This document shows, piece by piece, positions 1-5,850 of a DNA stretch of 5,850 nucleotides. Source of the DNA: Hyphomonadaceae bacterium (GTDB lineage Bacteria > Pseudomonadota > Alphaproteobacteria > Caulobacterales > Aquidulcibacteraceae); NCBI GenBank assembly GCA_016791325.1, contig JAEUMU010000154.1, positions 1 to 5,850 on the forward strand. The letters are read 5' to 3'. The stretch's first letter is position 1. Each line of letters opens with the position of its first letter. The translations under genes and the position numbers were made by a program. Below the pieces are notes generated by a model that was not told the DNA's origin, did no database searches, and saw only the letters and a list, made by a program, of their open reading frames with translations.

Positions 1-1
1 G

Positions 2-451
2 CAGCTTTGTCCTAATTGTGGGGCGAAATTCTACGATCTCCGGAAGCGTCCGGCGACGTGCCCCAAATGCTCGGCCAGTTTCGACCCCGCCGAGGAGGGC
101 GTGCGCATCCGTCGCGGTCGCTCCCGCGTGAGCGCCAACGAGACAACTTACGAAGACGAGGACGAAGAGGCCGAGGCGAAGGTCAAGTCCGACGACGAGG
201 ATGAAGACGAGGAGGAGGTTCCGGAGGCCGACGCCGACGCCGAAGCCGAGCCTCTCTTGGTCGACGATGAAGATGAGGACTCCGCCCCCTCCGGCGAAGA
301 CCTGCCCGAGGGCTTCTCCGAGTCCGACCCCGAGCTCGAAGACGCGGCCGACGACGATTCGGTGCCGCTGCTCGAGGACGAGGAGGAATTCAACGAGGAC
401 GAGATCGGCGATCTGCCGAGCGAGGACGACGACGACGACAGCAGGCGCTAA
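2..451 (+). CDS. TIGR02300 family (FYDLN acid domain) protein, 5'-partial
   Basis: The frame is open from the left edge and ends at TAA 449-451, giving 149 visible residues. It begins QLCPNCGAKFYDL, which matches the TIGR02300/FYDLN-acid family; here the usual FYDLN reads FYDLR. Four cysteines in two CxxC pairs (codons at 8, 17, 59 and 68) form a small zinc-ribbon-like knuckle. A short basic stretch (RIRRGRSR, codons from about 104) follows, then about 110 residues that are overwhelmingly Asp/Glu and probably disordered. The family normally starts only about ten residues before the first cysteine, so the missing part should be short and a start at GTG 101 would delete the whole conserved domain. 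The family's function is unknown; zinc binding is inferred from the cysteines, and the tail suggests binding to a basic partner. The tRNA-Ala lies 74 bp downstream on the same strand. Confidence 0.9.
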   Translation, partial: QLCPNCGAKFYDLRKRPATCPKCSASFDPAEEGVRIRRGRSRVSANETTYEDEDEEAEAKVKSDDEDEDEEEVPEADADAEAEPLLVDDEDEDSAPSGEDLPEGFSESDPELEDAADDDSVPLLEDEEEFNEDEIGDLPSEDDDDDSRR

Positions 452-457
452 CCGCGC

Positions 458-486
458 TTGAAGCCAATCTCCGTGGAGCGTAGTCT
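458..486 (+). promoter_or_regulatory. Putative sigma-70-type promoter for tRNA-Ala
   Basis: TTGAAG (458-463) as the -35 element lies exactly 17 bp before TAGTCT (481-486) as a weak -10 element. Transcription would start near 493, about 33 nt before the mature tRNA end. An imperfect hairpin (473-478 with 485-490, one G-T pair, 6-nt loop) overlaps it; this could instead be a weak terminator for the upstream gene, but it has no real T-run. The matches are 4/6 and 3/6, so this is a suggestion only. I see nothing else in the rest of the 452-525 gap. Confidence 0.3.
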
Positions 487-525
487 CCGCCACCCATTTC
501 CGCCCGTCGTGCGAACGGCGGCGTC

Positions 526-601
526 GGGGCCATAGCTCAGCTGGGAGAGCGCCTGCATGGCATGCAGGAGGTCAGCGGTTCGATCCCGCTTGGCTCCACC
601 A
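526..601 (+). tRNA. tRNA-Ala (anticodon GGC)
   Basis: This is a complete 76-nt cloverleaf. The acceptor stem pairs 526-532 (GGGGCCA) with 591-597 (TGGCTCC), with one G-T wobble. The D-arm contains the typical AGCTCAGCTGGGAGAGC. The anticodon stem pairs 552-556 (CCTGC) with 564-568 (GCAGG) around the loop ATGGCAT, placing the anticodon GGC at 559-561, which reads GCC and GCU alanine codons. The T-arm holds the expected GGTTCGATCCC. Discriminator A598 is followed by an encoded CCA at 599-601. Being able to read GCC fits the alanine-rich, GC3-rich proteins around it. Confidence 0.97.
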
Positions 602-612
602 TCCACTTCTCT

Positions 613-694
613 CGCTCATCGCGTGAGCGCAGAACACAAAAAATTTCGCGTAGCCCTGCCGGGGCGGCCGCCCCTCGTTGAGGCGCTGGCGCCT
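613..694. repeat. Cluster of small inverted repeats between tRNA-Ala and the AraC-type gene
   Basis: Three hairpin-forming units lie in this short non-coding spacer. They are CGCTCA (613-618) with TGAGCG (624-629), loop 5 nt; the perfect 14-bp palindrome GGGGCGGCCGCCCC (661-674); and AGGCG (681-685) with CGCCT (690-694), loop 4 nt, which directly abuts the stop codon of the minus-strand gene. On the minus strand a run of six T (639-644, after AAA) lies about 17 nt past the palindrome, too far for a standard intrinsic terminator. The cluster may still help end transcription of the convergent tRNA and regulator genes, but that is inference. Confidence 0.35.
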
Positions 695-1456
695 TCAGCC
701 TTCTTCCGTGTCGGCGGCCACGGGCGCTGCGCTGGCGGCGGTGCGGCGGTAATCGCCTGGCGTCATGCCAACGGCCAGTTTGAACCGGCGCGTGAACGCA
801 CTTTGATCTGCGTAGCCGCAGGCGTGCGCGATCTGGGCGATAGGATCGGGTCCGCGCAGCAGCGTGAGCGCGGCATCGATGCGCACGCGGGTGGCGTAGC
901 GGCGGGGTGAAACGCCGAGCAGCTTCACGAAGTCACGCTCGAACTGCGACACCGAAACGCCGCTGCGCCGGGCTAGATCGCCGACATCGACCGGCGCGTG
1001 CGGTGAAGCCTGGATATGCTCGATCGCAACAGCAAGGCGCTGGTAGGTCGGGTGGCGCTTGTTCGGGCGCTCCAGTTTGCGCGCCATGGCCGCGATGCCG
1101 CTCACTTCGCCGCGTGCGCCCAGCACCGGCCATTTCGAGAAAAGCAGCCACGCTGGCGCAGCCCCCAGCGGCGCTACCATCTGCAACTGGTCGCGGATTG
1201 GCCGCCCCGAGCGCATCACGAAACGATCCATCGCCTCGTAGCGAGGCCATGCAGCCGGCGCAAAAAAATCACGCGACGTCTTGCCGATGAAATCTGCGCG
1301 GTTGGCGACGCCGCAAAGCTCAAGCATCGCCGCATTGGCGCTGATAAAGCGCAGCGACTTGTCCTTCACGAAAAAGGGCGCGCGCGGCAGGTGATTCAAA
1401 AGCGACTCCACCACCTCAAGTGGGAGCGCGCCTGCGTCTGCTTCACCGAAAGCCAT
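695..1456 (-). CDS. PAS domain-containing AraC-family transcriptional regulator
   Basis: A 253-residue cytoplasmic DNA-binding regulator. Residues about 12-128 form a PAS-like sensor (NHLPRAPFFVKDKSLRFISA, then FIGKTSRDFF, then a C-terminal strand LLFSKWPVLGARGEVSGIAA). Residues about 136-238 form the AraC/XylS module with two helix-turn-helix motifs: LARRSGVSVSQFERDF (161-176) and IAQIAHACGYADQSAFTRRF (206-225), followed by the family hallmark VGMTPGDYRR. Families of this type normally activate transcription from direct-repeat sites when a small ligand binds the sensor; the ligand here cannot be read from the sequence. The ATG at 1456 gives the full PAS domain; the sequence before it (TTTACGAGCA) has only a weak ribosome-binding site. 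The gene is divergent from the unknown gene at 1752, so control of itself and that neighbour is the simplest guess. The alanine-rich C-terminal tail (239-253) is outside the conserved domain. Confidence 0.93.
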   Translation of the reverse strand: MAFGEADAGALPLEVVESLLNHLPRAPFFVKDKSLRFISANAAMLELCGVANRADFIGKTSRDFFAPAAWPRYEAMDRFVMRSGRPIRDQLQMVAPLGAAPAWLLFSKWPVLGARGEVSGIAAMARKLERPNKRHPTYQRLAVAIEHIQASPHAPVDVGDLARRSGVSVSQFERDFVKLLGVSPRRYATRVRIDAALTLLRGPDPIAQIAHACGYADQSAFTRRFKLAVGMTPGDYRRTAASAAPVAADTEEG

Positions 1457-1465
1457 TGCTCGTAA

Positions 1466-1494
1466 ACAATCGAATTGAGTTCGAGTTCAGTCAA
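1466..1494 (-). promoter_or_regulatory. Putative promoter of the AraC-type regulator gene
   Basis: On the minus strand TTGACT (1489-1494) lies exactly 17 bp before GATTGT (1466-1471). The -35 match is 5/6 and the -10 match 3/6. The spacer contains a tandem GAACTC GAACTC (1477-1488). The predicted transcription start would fall only a few bases before the ATG at 1456, making a leaderless or very short leader; this agrees with the poor ribosome-binding site but also lowers confidence. Confidence 0.3.
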
Positions 1495-1599
1495 TAAACG
1501 CGCGACAGGCGCTCGTGCGCTTGCGATCAAATGCGCTTCATCGCCGACGAATAGCGCGCGTCGAGATCGGACGCGGCTTTCATGCGCGCTGCGTTAATG

Positions 1600-1617
1600 G
1601 CGCCCGATCACGGGCGC
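1600..1617. promoter_or_regulatory. Palindrome in the divergent intergenic region, possible operator
   Basis: GCGCCCG (1600-1606), ATCA (1607-1610) and CGGGCGC (1611-1617) make a perfect 7-bp inverted repeat with a 4-nt centre. No T-run follows on either strand, so it is not an intrinsic terminator. It overlaps the first of the two direct repeats described separately, so the two signals may be one site. Confidence 0.35.
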
Positions 1618-1651
1618 GTGAGAATGGGACCTCCTGATCACACCCGCGTGA
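1606..1651. promoter_or_regulatory. Two direct repeats GATCACNNNCGCGTGA spaced 30 bp, candidate AraC-type operator
   Basis: Copy 1 at 1606-1621 and copy 2 at 1636-1651 agree at 13 of 16 positions; only the three central bases differ (GGG versus ACC). The offset is exactly 30 bp, close to three helical turns, so both would face the same side of the DNA. AraC-family proteins usually bind direct repeats with two half-contacts per site, which these bipartite repeats resemble. They sit between the divergent regulator and unknown gene. A weaker CGCGTG recurs in phase at 1675-1680. Binding by the neighbouring regulator is inference. Confidence 0.45.
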
Positions 1652-1720
1652 AGGGCGCGATTGTTCATGCGCTGCGCGTGCAATGCGTGAAACGGTCAAG
1701 AACGGTGCGCGAGCACCTGT

Positions 1721-1748
1721 AAACTCGCGTTGCGAAAGCGGCGAGTTT
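1721..1748. promoter_or_regulatory. 8-bp inverted repeat directly before the preferred start of the unknown gene
   Basis: AAACTCGC (1721-1728) and GCGAGTTT (1741-1748) are perfect inverted copies separated by 12 bp. The right arm ends three bases before the ATG at 1752 and contains the only weak purine-rich stretch (GGCGAG, 1740-1744 region) that could serve that start. As RNA it would be a hairpin hiding the ribosome-binding site; as DNA it would be a dyad operator with half-sites 20 bp apart. If translation really starts at 1683 the repeat is inside the coding region and may be chance. Confidence 0.35.
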
Positions 1749-1751
1749 TGC

Positions 1752-3122
1752 ATGCGCGTGTTAGCCCCGGAAACCAGCTGGACCACGTTTCCAGAGGCCG
1801 AGCGCGTCGTGTCGCTTGCGATTGAGGAAGCGTGCGTGCGGGCGCCGATTCTGGCGGCGCTCGCCGAACGCCTTCGCACGCTGTGCGCATTACGCCTCTG
1901 TGATGTAGTTGAGAGCTTGGCGGGGCCGTTTGCACCGGAGACCTTGCAGAAGGGCGGTTGGCTCTGCGAGCGGGAGGGGCGCGTTCTTGGGCAGGTGTGG
2001 CGCCATGCTTCACCTTACCTCCCGGACATGATCGTCAGCGCGCGCATGGCGATCGTGCTGCGCGCAGAGCGGATTGAAGCCTTGCTAGACGCGCTTGAGC
2101 TTGATGCCCCCGTGGAGGGCGCCGCCTTCGGACCGTTTCGCCGCACGAAGCTTGCCGGTGGCGGTGAGGTGGACGTCCTTGCGGTCGAGCGCAACGGTGG
2201 GCGGGGGCTGTTTGCGCCCGCCCTCGGCGCGCGGAAAGAAAGGCGCGGGCGTTTGCATCAGCAAATCTTCCGCACGCGCCGCCGGCAGTTCCGTGCCCCG
2301 GAGGGCGGCCTTGATCACCTTGAGCGGCTCGTTGAGGTCGCTGCGGCCGATCTGGGCCCGGATTGGGCGTGTGCGCTCTTCCTGCGGGCAGAGCGGGAAT
2401 ATTTCACCGCCAATTGCGCTCCCGCCGCCCTACAGCAGCGCCGCCAGGAGCGCGCCGGCGTTGGCTGGGCCAACATTGATCACTACGCCTATTGCACCTC
2501 GCGAGAATTCCTCCCCGCTGCTGCACGCATCTTGAGCAAGCTCGGTTTTGTCTCCGCCGGCCGCATCGACGATGACGGGCATGACGGCGCGCTCGTGCTT
2601 GTGCAGCCGACATTGCGTTGCGCGGTGATGCTGGAGTTCGATCAAGCAGGCGCCATCAGCAGTCTCGATGACGTCGCTTCCCTGACGTGGCGCTATCAAG
2701 CCGGCCTCTGGGCGGCCTTGCATGGCGAGTCGTTGCTGGAGGGCGGTTTGCGCTACCTCGCGGCGCGCTGCGATGTGAGCGCGATGGCTGAGCACTTTTC
2801 CCGCGATGGCGTCGCTGTGGAGCCCGTTTCCGACGCGGTGGAACACCTTGTGCAGGTTGCGGCGGCGCCCCCGCCGCGCGCTGTTTATCCGCGCCGCGTC
2901 GACGAACTGGAGCGCGCCGGCTATCTCACGCCCGCCGCTGCGGAGACGTACCGCCTGAGCGGCGCGCCCGCAGCGCACTTTCGCGCGCTCGCACGAGTGG
3001 AGGCCTATAACGGCTTCGCACCGCCCGACTATGGCGCCGCTTCCGCGCTGGTCGTGCCAGATGGCATGCCGCCGCCGACCCCCAAGCGCCGCCGCATGCG
3101 CGTGCGCCAGCTTCAGCGCTAA
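1752..3122 (+). CDS. Protein of unknown function, possible distant DUF1338/VOC-fold relative
   Basis: I do not firmly recognise this protein. From ATG 1752 it has 456 residues; the in-frame ATG at 1683 would add 23. I prefer 1752 because the extra codons have lower GC3 (about 57% against 78% for the next 23) and neither start has a strong ribosome-binding site. There is no signal peptide or membrane helix, so it is probably cytoplasmic. Numbered from 1683, two stretches look like beta-alpha-beta units: residues 119-170 (strand ARMAIVL, helix RIEALLDALEL, strand EVDVLAVER) and 262-319 (ANIDHYAYCT, helix REFLPAAARILSKLGF, strands GALVLVQPT and RCAVMLEF). The second, and the motif DELERAGYLTP (407-417), recall the metal-site segments of DUF1338 (2-oxoadipate dioxygenase/decarboxylase) enzymes, with H267 and a Glu as possible ligands, but the first expected His is not evident. 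The C-terminus is basic (PKRRRMRVRQLQR). It is divergent from the PAS-AraC gene. Confidence 0.75.
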   Translation: MRVLAPETSWTTFPEAERVVSLAIEEACVRAPILAALAERLRTLCALRLCDVVESLAGPFAPETLQKGGWLCEREGRVLGQVWRHASPYLPDMIVSARMAIVLRAERIEALLDALELDAPVEGAAFGPFRRTKLAGGGEVDVLAVERNGGRGLFAPALGARKERRGRLHQQIFRTRRRQFRAPEGGLDHLERLVEVAAADLGPDWACALFLRAEREYFTANCAPAALQQRRQERAGVGWANIDHYAYCTSREFLPAAARILSKLGFVSAGRIDDDGHDGALVLVQPTLRCAVMLEFDQAGAISSLDDVASLTWRYQAGLWAALHGESLLEGGLRYLAARCDVSAMAEHFSRDGVAVEPVSDAVEHLVQVAAAPPPRAVYPRRVDELERAGYLTPAAAETYRLSGAPAAHFRALARVEAYNGFAPPDYGAASALVVPDGMPPPTPKRRRMRVRQLQR

Positions 3123-3174
3123 AACTCCCGGGAAGATCTGTCGCGCGGCGCGCCAACGATTGCGCGGCGTACAG

Positions 3175-3203
3175 AAAAAGCGGCGGACCGTGAGGTCCGC
3201 CGC
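3175..3203 (-). terminator. Rho-independent terminator of the TonB-dependent receptor gene
   Basis: A perfect 10-bp stem, GCGGCGGACC (3180-3189) with GGTCCGCCGC (3194-3203), encloses a 4-nt loop. Read on the minus strand it is followed at once by TTTTT (3179-3175), the classical intrinsic terminator arrangement. It starts 24 bp past the receptor stop codon at 3228-3230. On the plus strand no T-run follows, so it would not efficiently end transcripts from the gene that stops at 3122; no separate terminator for that gene is visible in 3123-3174. Confidence 0.9.
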
Positions 3204-3227
3204 AAGTCGCTCTAGGGTTCGATTGGA

Positions 3228-5849
3228 TCAGAAGCGGGCGTTCAGCCCGATGAAGTAGGCTCGGCCAATCATGTCGTAGCCATTCGTCATCGTGTTGTTG
3301 CCGGTGTTCAGCGCGAGCGGCGCTTCTTCATCAGCCACGTTGTTGATGCCGAAGGTCAGCGACCACGAATCCGCCGAGTAGCGGATACGCGCATCGTGGA
3401 CGTAATAGTCGTCCGTGCCCGTGTAGTTGTAAGCGTTGCCGACGGGGCAGGCCGCAGCCGGGCAGTTCGCGTCGACCATTCCGGCGGTGAAGCGGGTCTG
3501 CCAGCTGAAGCGCCAGGGGCCCAGATCGTAGTCGGCGTCGAACGTGCTGCGATATTCCGGGAACGCCGTGCCGGTGATCAGTGAGTCCAAATACCCCGTG
3601 GCGTCGAAGCCGGCGCCGAGGAAGAGGCCGCCCGTCGCGTTTTCCAGATAGGAGGTCCGCGCGGAGAGGCGCAGATCGCCCGGTCCGATGTTGCTGAGGT
3701 TGAGGATCACCGAGAAGTCGATGCCCGACGTCTCCGAGACCGCAGCTGAGTTCTGCAGAATTGAGACGAGGTTGGTCATCGCTCCTGCGGAGGTGCGATC
3801 GGCGAGGCCGAAGCACTGGCCGCCAGGAACGGAGAACTGGGCCAGGTTTGGCGGCGTTTGCCGATAGCAATTGTTGATCCGCTGCTGCAGCGCGCCCGGA
3901 ACCACCGCTTGCGACAGTTCGAGGTGCCAATAGTCGGCCGTGATCGTGAGCGGCGTGAAATAGCTCGGCTGATAGACGAAGCCGACGGTGTAGGTTTCAC
4001 CCTCTTCCGGCTGCAGGTTCGGGTTGCCGCCCGCGAGCACGCGTTGCTGCGACGCAGGTTGCACCCAGGTCAGCGGCACGCCAAGTGCCGCGCAAGTCGC
4101 AGCCGCCAGCGCGTCGTTGTACGCGCCGCCGGAGGCGCCGCTGATCGGGCCGGTTGAGCAGGGGTCCGTCACCGCGTTGAACGACTGCACGCCGACGGAG
4201 AACAGCTCGGTTACGTTCGGAGCACGGAAAGAGGTGCCCATGTTCGCTCGCACGCGGAGATCCGCGAAGGGCGCCCACACCAGACCGACTTTCCAAGTTT
4301 CGGCCGTGCCGAAATTCGAGAAGTCCGAATGGCGACCCTGCAGGTTGAGTGAGAGTTCGTCCGCGAGGGGCGCGCCGCGCAGCAGCGGGATGTCAAGCTC
4401 TGCGAAGAACTCGAGCACGTCAAAGGTGCCTTCGGTCGGGAACGTGGCGTTGGCGATGGATTCGCCGCCCTGCGTCACCGAGTCAGGCGTCGCCTTGCCG
4501 TACTCTTCACGGTACTCCGCGCCAACGGCAAACGCCACGTCACCGGCCGGCAACGTGAAGATCGGCCCGCTGATCGACGCTTGCACCGTATCGGTGATGA
4601 AGCGCGAGTTCGTCGACTGCACGTAGAACGCATAGTTCTGCTGTCCCGCCGTCAACGGAGTGACGCCGGAGAATAGATTGCGGACGTTCGCCACCGCGCC
4701 CACCGCTGGCGATGAGCAAACCGGATCGGCGGCGCATTGCGACGGGTTCAACAGGCGTGTAAGGCGCACGATGTTCGGCACAACTTCCGTCTGCCCGTTG
4801 GAGCTAACTTCCGAGTGCGTCGCCGTGACGTCCCAGGTGTAGTTTTCGGCGATGCGTCCGGTGAGACCTGTCGAAAGCCAGATCTGGTTGGCTTGGAACG
4901 TCTGCGAGCGCGAGCCGTAAGGCACCGGCCGCCAAGTCAGCGCGAGTTCTTGCCCGTACGGATTTGAAGTTTCCGCAGCGCCGATGCGCACGCCAGACAG
5001 GTAGGGCCCTGAAGGCAGGTTGGCGCTGATCGGGTTAGCTGCGAGGCCAAGCTCAGAATAGCGCGAGCCATACATGGCCGTGCCGTGCCACTCAATGCTG
5101 TCGGTGATCTCGTAAGTGCCGTTGAAGGCGATGTTGTAGCCTTCGAGGCCCGACTGGATGTCCTGATCCAGCGCGTAATTGTACCTGCTCGTTGTGCCGC
5201 CGTCGCACGCGGCGGGGCAGAAGCCGCCGAACACGCCGAAAGCCTGCACCAGCGCACCGCCAGGCGTGCGCAGCTGCGGTCCGCCGATGCCGGAGCCAAC
5301 CGTCGCGAACGGGTTGGCGGTGATGCCGCCGCCGAACGGCGTGCTCATCAAGCCTCGGCCGGAAACTTGCGGCACGCGATCGCGATTCTGGTATTCCATC
5401 GCCATCACGACATTGCCGCGATCGCTGGAGGCGCCCATCGTGAAGCCGACGCGCATCTGTTCGGCGTCGCCGCGGTCGCTAATGCCGTAGAGGCCCGACG
5501 CCTCGAAGCCTTCAAAATTGTCGCGCAGAATGAAGTTCACAACGCCGGCGACTGCGTCCGCGCCATAGGCCGTCGAAGCGCCGTCACGCAGGATTTCCAC
5601 GCGCTGAATCATGCTGGACGGCAGCAGGCCCAAGTCTTGGCCTTCGTTCTGGAGCGAGTCCGTGAACAGCGCATAGCGTTGGCCATCCACAAGCACGAGC
5701 GTGCGTTGCGGGCCTAAGTTGCGCAGGTCGATCGTCTGCGCGCCGCCGCCGGAGAGGATGTTGCCTGCGCCAAAGCCGCCGTTGCCGATCGCCGGATCTT
5801 GGCGAAGAATTTCACCGAGGCCGATGATGCCCGCATTGGCGATTGCCTC
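3228..5849 (-). CDS. TonB-dependent outer-membrane receptor, 5'-partial
   Basis: The frame stays open from the right edge to TGA at 3228-3230, 873 visible residues; the signal peptide and any N-terminal signalling domain lie outside. A start at GTG 5696 would cut the plug in half, so the gene must begin beyond the window. Visible residues about 1-110 are the plug: LGEILRQDPAIG, IDLRNLGPQRTLVLVDGQRY, and VEILRDGASTAYGADAVAGV followed by VNFILR. The rest is the beta-barrel, with family landmarks FRAPNVTELF (about 541), NPNLQPEEGETYTVGF (about 609), DYWHLEL (about 639) and a final NARF ending in the aromatic residue used for outer-membrane insertion. These proteins import scarce ligands (siderophores, vitamins, glycans) using TonB energy; the substrate here is not identifiable. 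Several cysteine pairs lie in predicted loops (for example the PCS...ATCAAL and NNCYRQ...GQCFGL regions). It converges with the unknown gene and has its own terminator at 3175-3203. Confidence 0.95.
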   Translation of the reverse strand, partial: EAIANAGIIGLGEILRQDPAIGNGGFGAGNILSGGGAQTIDLRNLGPQRTLVLVDGQRYALFTDSLQNEGQDLGLLPSSMIQRVEILRDGASTAYGADAVAGVVNFILRDNFEGFEASGLYGISDRGDAEQMRVGFTMGASSDRGNVVMAMEYQNRDRVPQVSGRGLMSTPFGGGITANPFATVGSGIGGPQLRTPGGALVQAFGVFGGFCPAACDGGTTSRYNYALDQDIQSGLEGYNIAFNGTYEITDSIEWHGTAMYGSRYSELGLAANPISANLPSGPYLSGVRIGAAETSNPYGQELALTWRPVPYGSRSQTFQANQIWLSTGLTGRIAENYTWDVTATHSEVSSNGQTEVVPNIVRLTRLLNPSQCAADPVCSSPAVGAVANVRNLFSGVTPLTAGQQNYAFYVQSTNSRFITDTVQASISGPIFTLPAGDVAFAVGAEYREEYGKATPDSVTQGGESIANATFPTEGTFDVLEFFAELDIPLLRGAPLADELSLNLQGRHSDFSNFGTAETWKVGLVWAPFADLRVRANMGTSFRAPNVTELFSVGVQSFNAVTDPCSTGPISGASGGAYNDALAAATCAALGVPLTWVQPASQQRVLAGGNPNLQPEEGETYTVGFVYQPSYFTPLTITADYWHLELSQAVVPGALQQRINNCYRQTPPNLAQFSVPGGQCFGLADRTSAGAMTNLVSILQNSAAVSETSGIDFSVILNLSNIGPGDLRLSARTSYLENATGGLFLGAGFDATGYLDSLITGTAFPEYRSTFDADYDLGPWRFSWQTRFTAGMVDANCPAAACPVGNAYNYTGTDDYYVHDARIRYSADSWSLTFGINNVADEEAPLALNTGNNTMTNGYDMIGRAYFIGLNARF

Positions 5850-5850
5850 A

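Noticed and set aside
148..393. Serine-rich 81-residue open frame on the minus strand
   Set aside because: It is the antisense reading of the Asp/Glu-rich tail of the TIGR02300 gene (GAC/GAG codons read as serine-type codons), with no independent support.
526..601. tRNA-Ala as the attachment site of a genomic island
   Set aside because: tRNA 3' ends are common integration sites, but no integrase gene and no repeated copy of the tRNA 3' end is seen in the window.
661..674. The 14-bp palindrome as an intrinsic terminator or restriction-related element
   Set aside because: No T-run follows directly on either strand, and a GC-only palindrome that happens to include a rare-cutter site is not by itself evidence of function.
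557..910. Plus-strand open frame of 117 residues starting inside the tRNA
   Set aside because: It overlaps the mature tRNA-Ala and the well-supported AraC-type gene on the other strand; its composition is that of an antisense shadow.
1580..1879. Minus-strand open frame of 99 residues covering the divergent intergenic region
   Set aside because: It has a low-complexity Arg/Ser/Ala product, runs antisense into the unknown gene and shows no recognisable motif.
2430..2978. Minus-strand open frame of 182 residues
   Set aside because: It lies entirely antisense to the unknown gene, whose plus-strand frame has normal GC3-rich codon use; long antisense frames are expected at this GC content.
5085..5717. 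Plus-strand open frame of 210 residues opposite the receptor gene
   Set aside because: It is fully antisense to the conserved plug and barrel of the TonB-dependent receptor and has no recognisable domain.

Overview
The window is high-GC DNA with dense, GC3-rich coding frames. It most likely comes from an alphaproteobacterium. The main marker is the left-edge gene, a TIGR02300/FYDLN-type zinc-ribbon protein with a very acidic tail, a family known mainly from Alphaproteobacteria, followed closely by a tRNA-Ala. The large TonB-dependent receptor, of the type abundant in Caulobacterales and Sphingomonadales, fits that setting. A Caulobacterales-like source is an inference, not a proof.

Layout, left to right. 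(1) 2-451, plus strand: 3' part of the TIGR02300 family gene, its first few codons lying outside the window. (2) 526-601, plus strand: complete tRNA-Ala with anticodon GGC and encoded CCA, with a plausible promoter at 458-486. (3) 602-694: short non-coding spacer with several small inverted repeats. (4) 695-1456, minus strand: PAS-AraC transcription regulator of 253 aa. (5) 1457-1751: divergent intergenic region holding two 16-bp direct repeats exactly 30 bp apart, a palindrome over the first of them, and an 8-bp inverted repeat directly before the next gene's preferred start. (6) 1752-3122, plus strand (or from 1683): a protein I do not firmly recognise; it may be a distant relative of the DUF1338/VOC-fold metalloenzymes. 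(7) 3175-3203: strong intrinsic terminator for the minus strand. (8) 3228 to the right edge, minus strand: TonB-dependent outer-membrane receptor, cut at its N-terminus by the window end.

How the parts may work together. The AraC-type regulator and the unknown gene are divergently transcribed, and the only clear operator-like sequence lies between them. The simplest hypothesis is that the regulator senses a small molecule through its PAS domain and controls its own gene and the unknown gene. The unknown gene and the receptor are convergent and need not be functionally linked. No mobile element, CRISPR array, phage gene or toxin-antitoxin pair was seen. I see no clear previously undescribed system; the divergent intergenic region and the unknown gene deserve the most attention.
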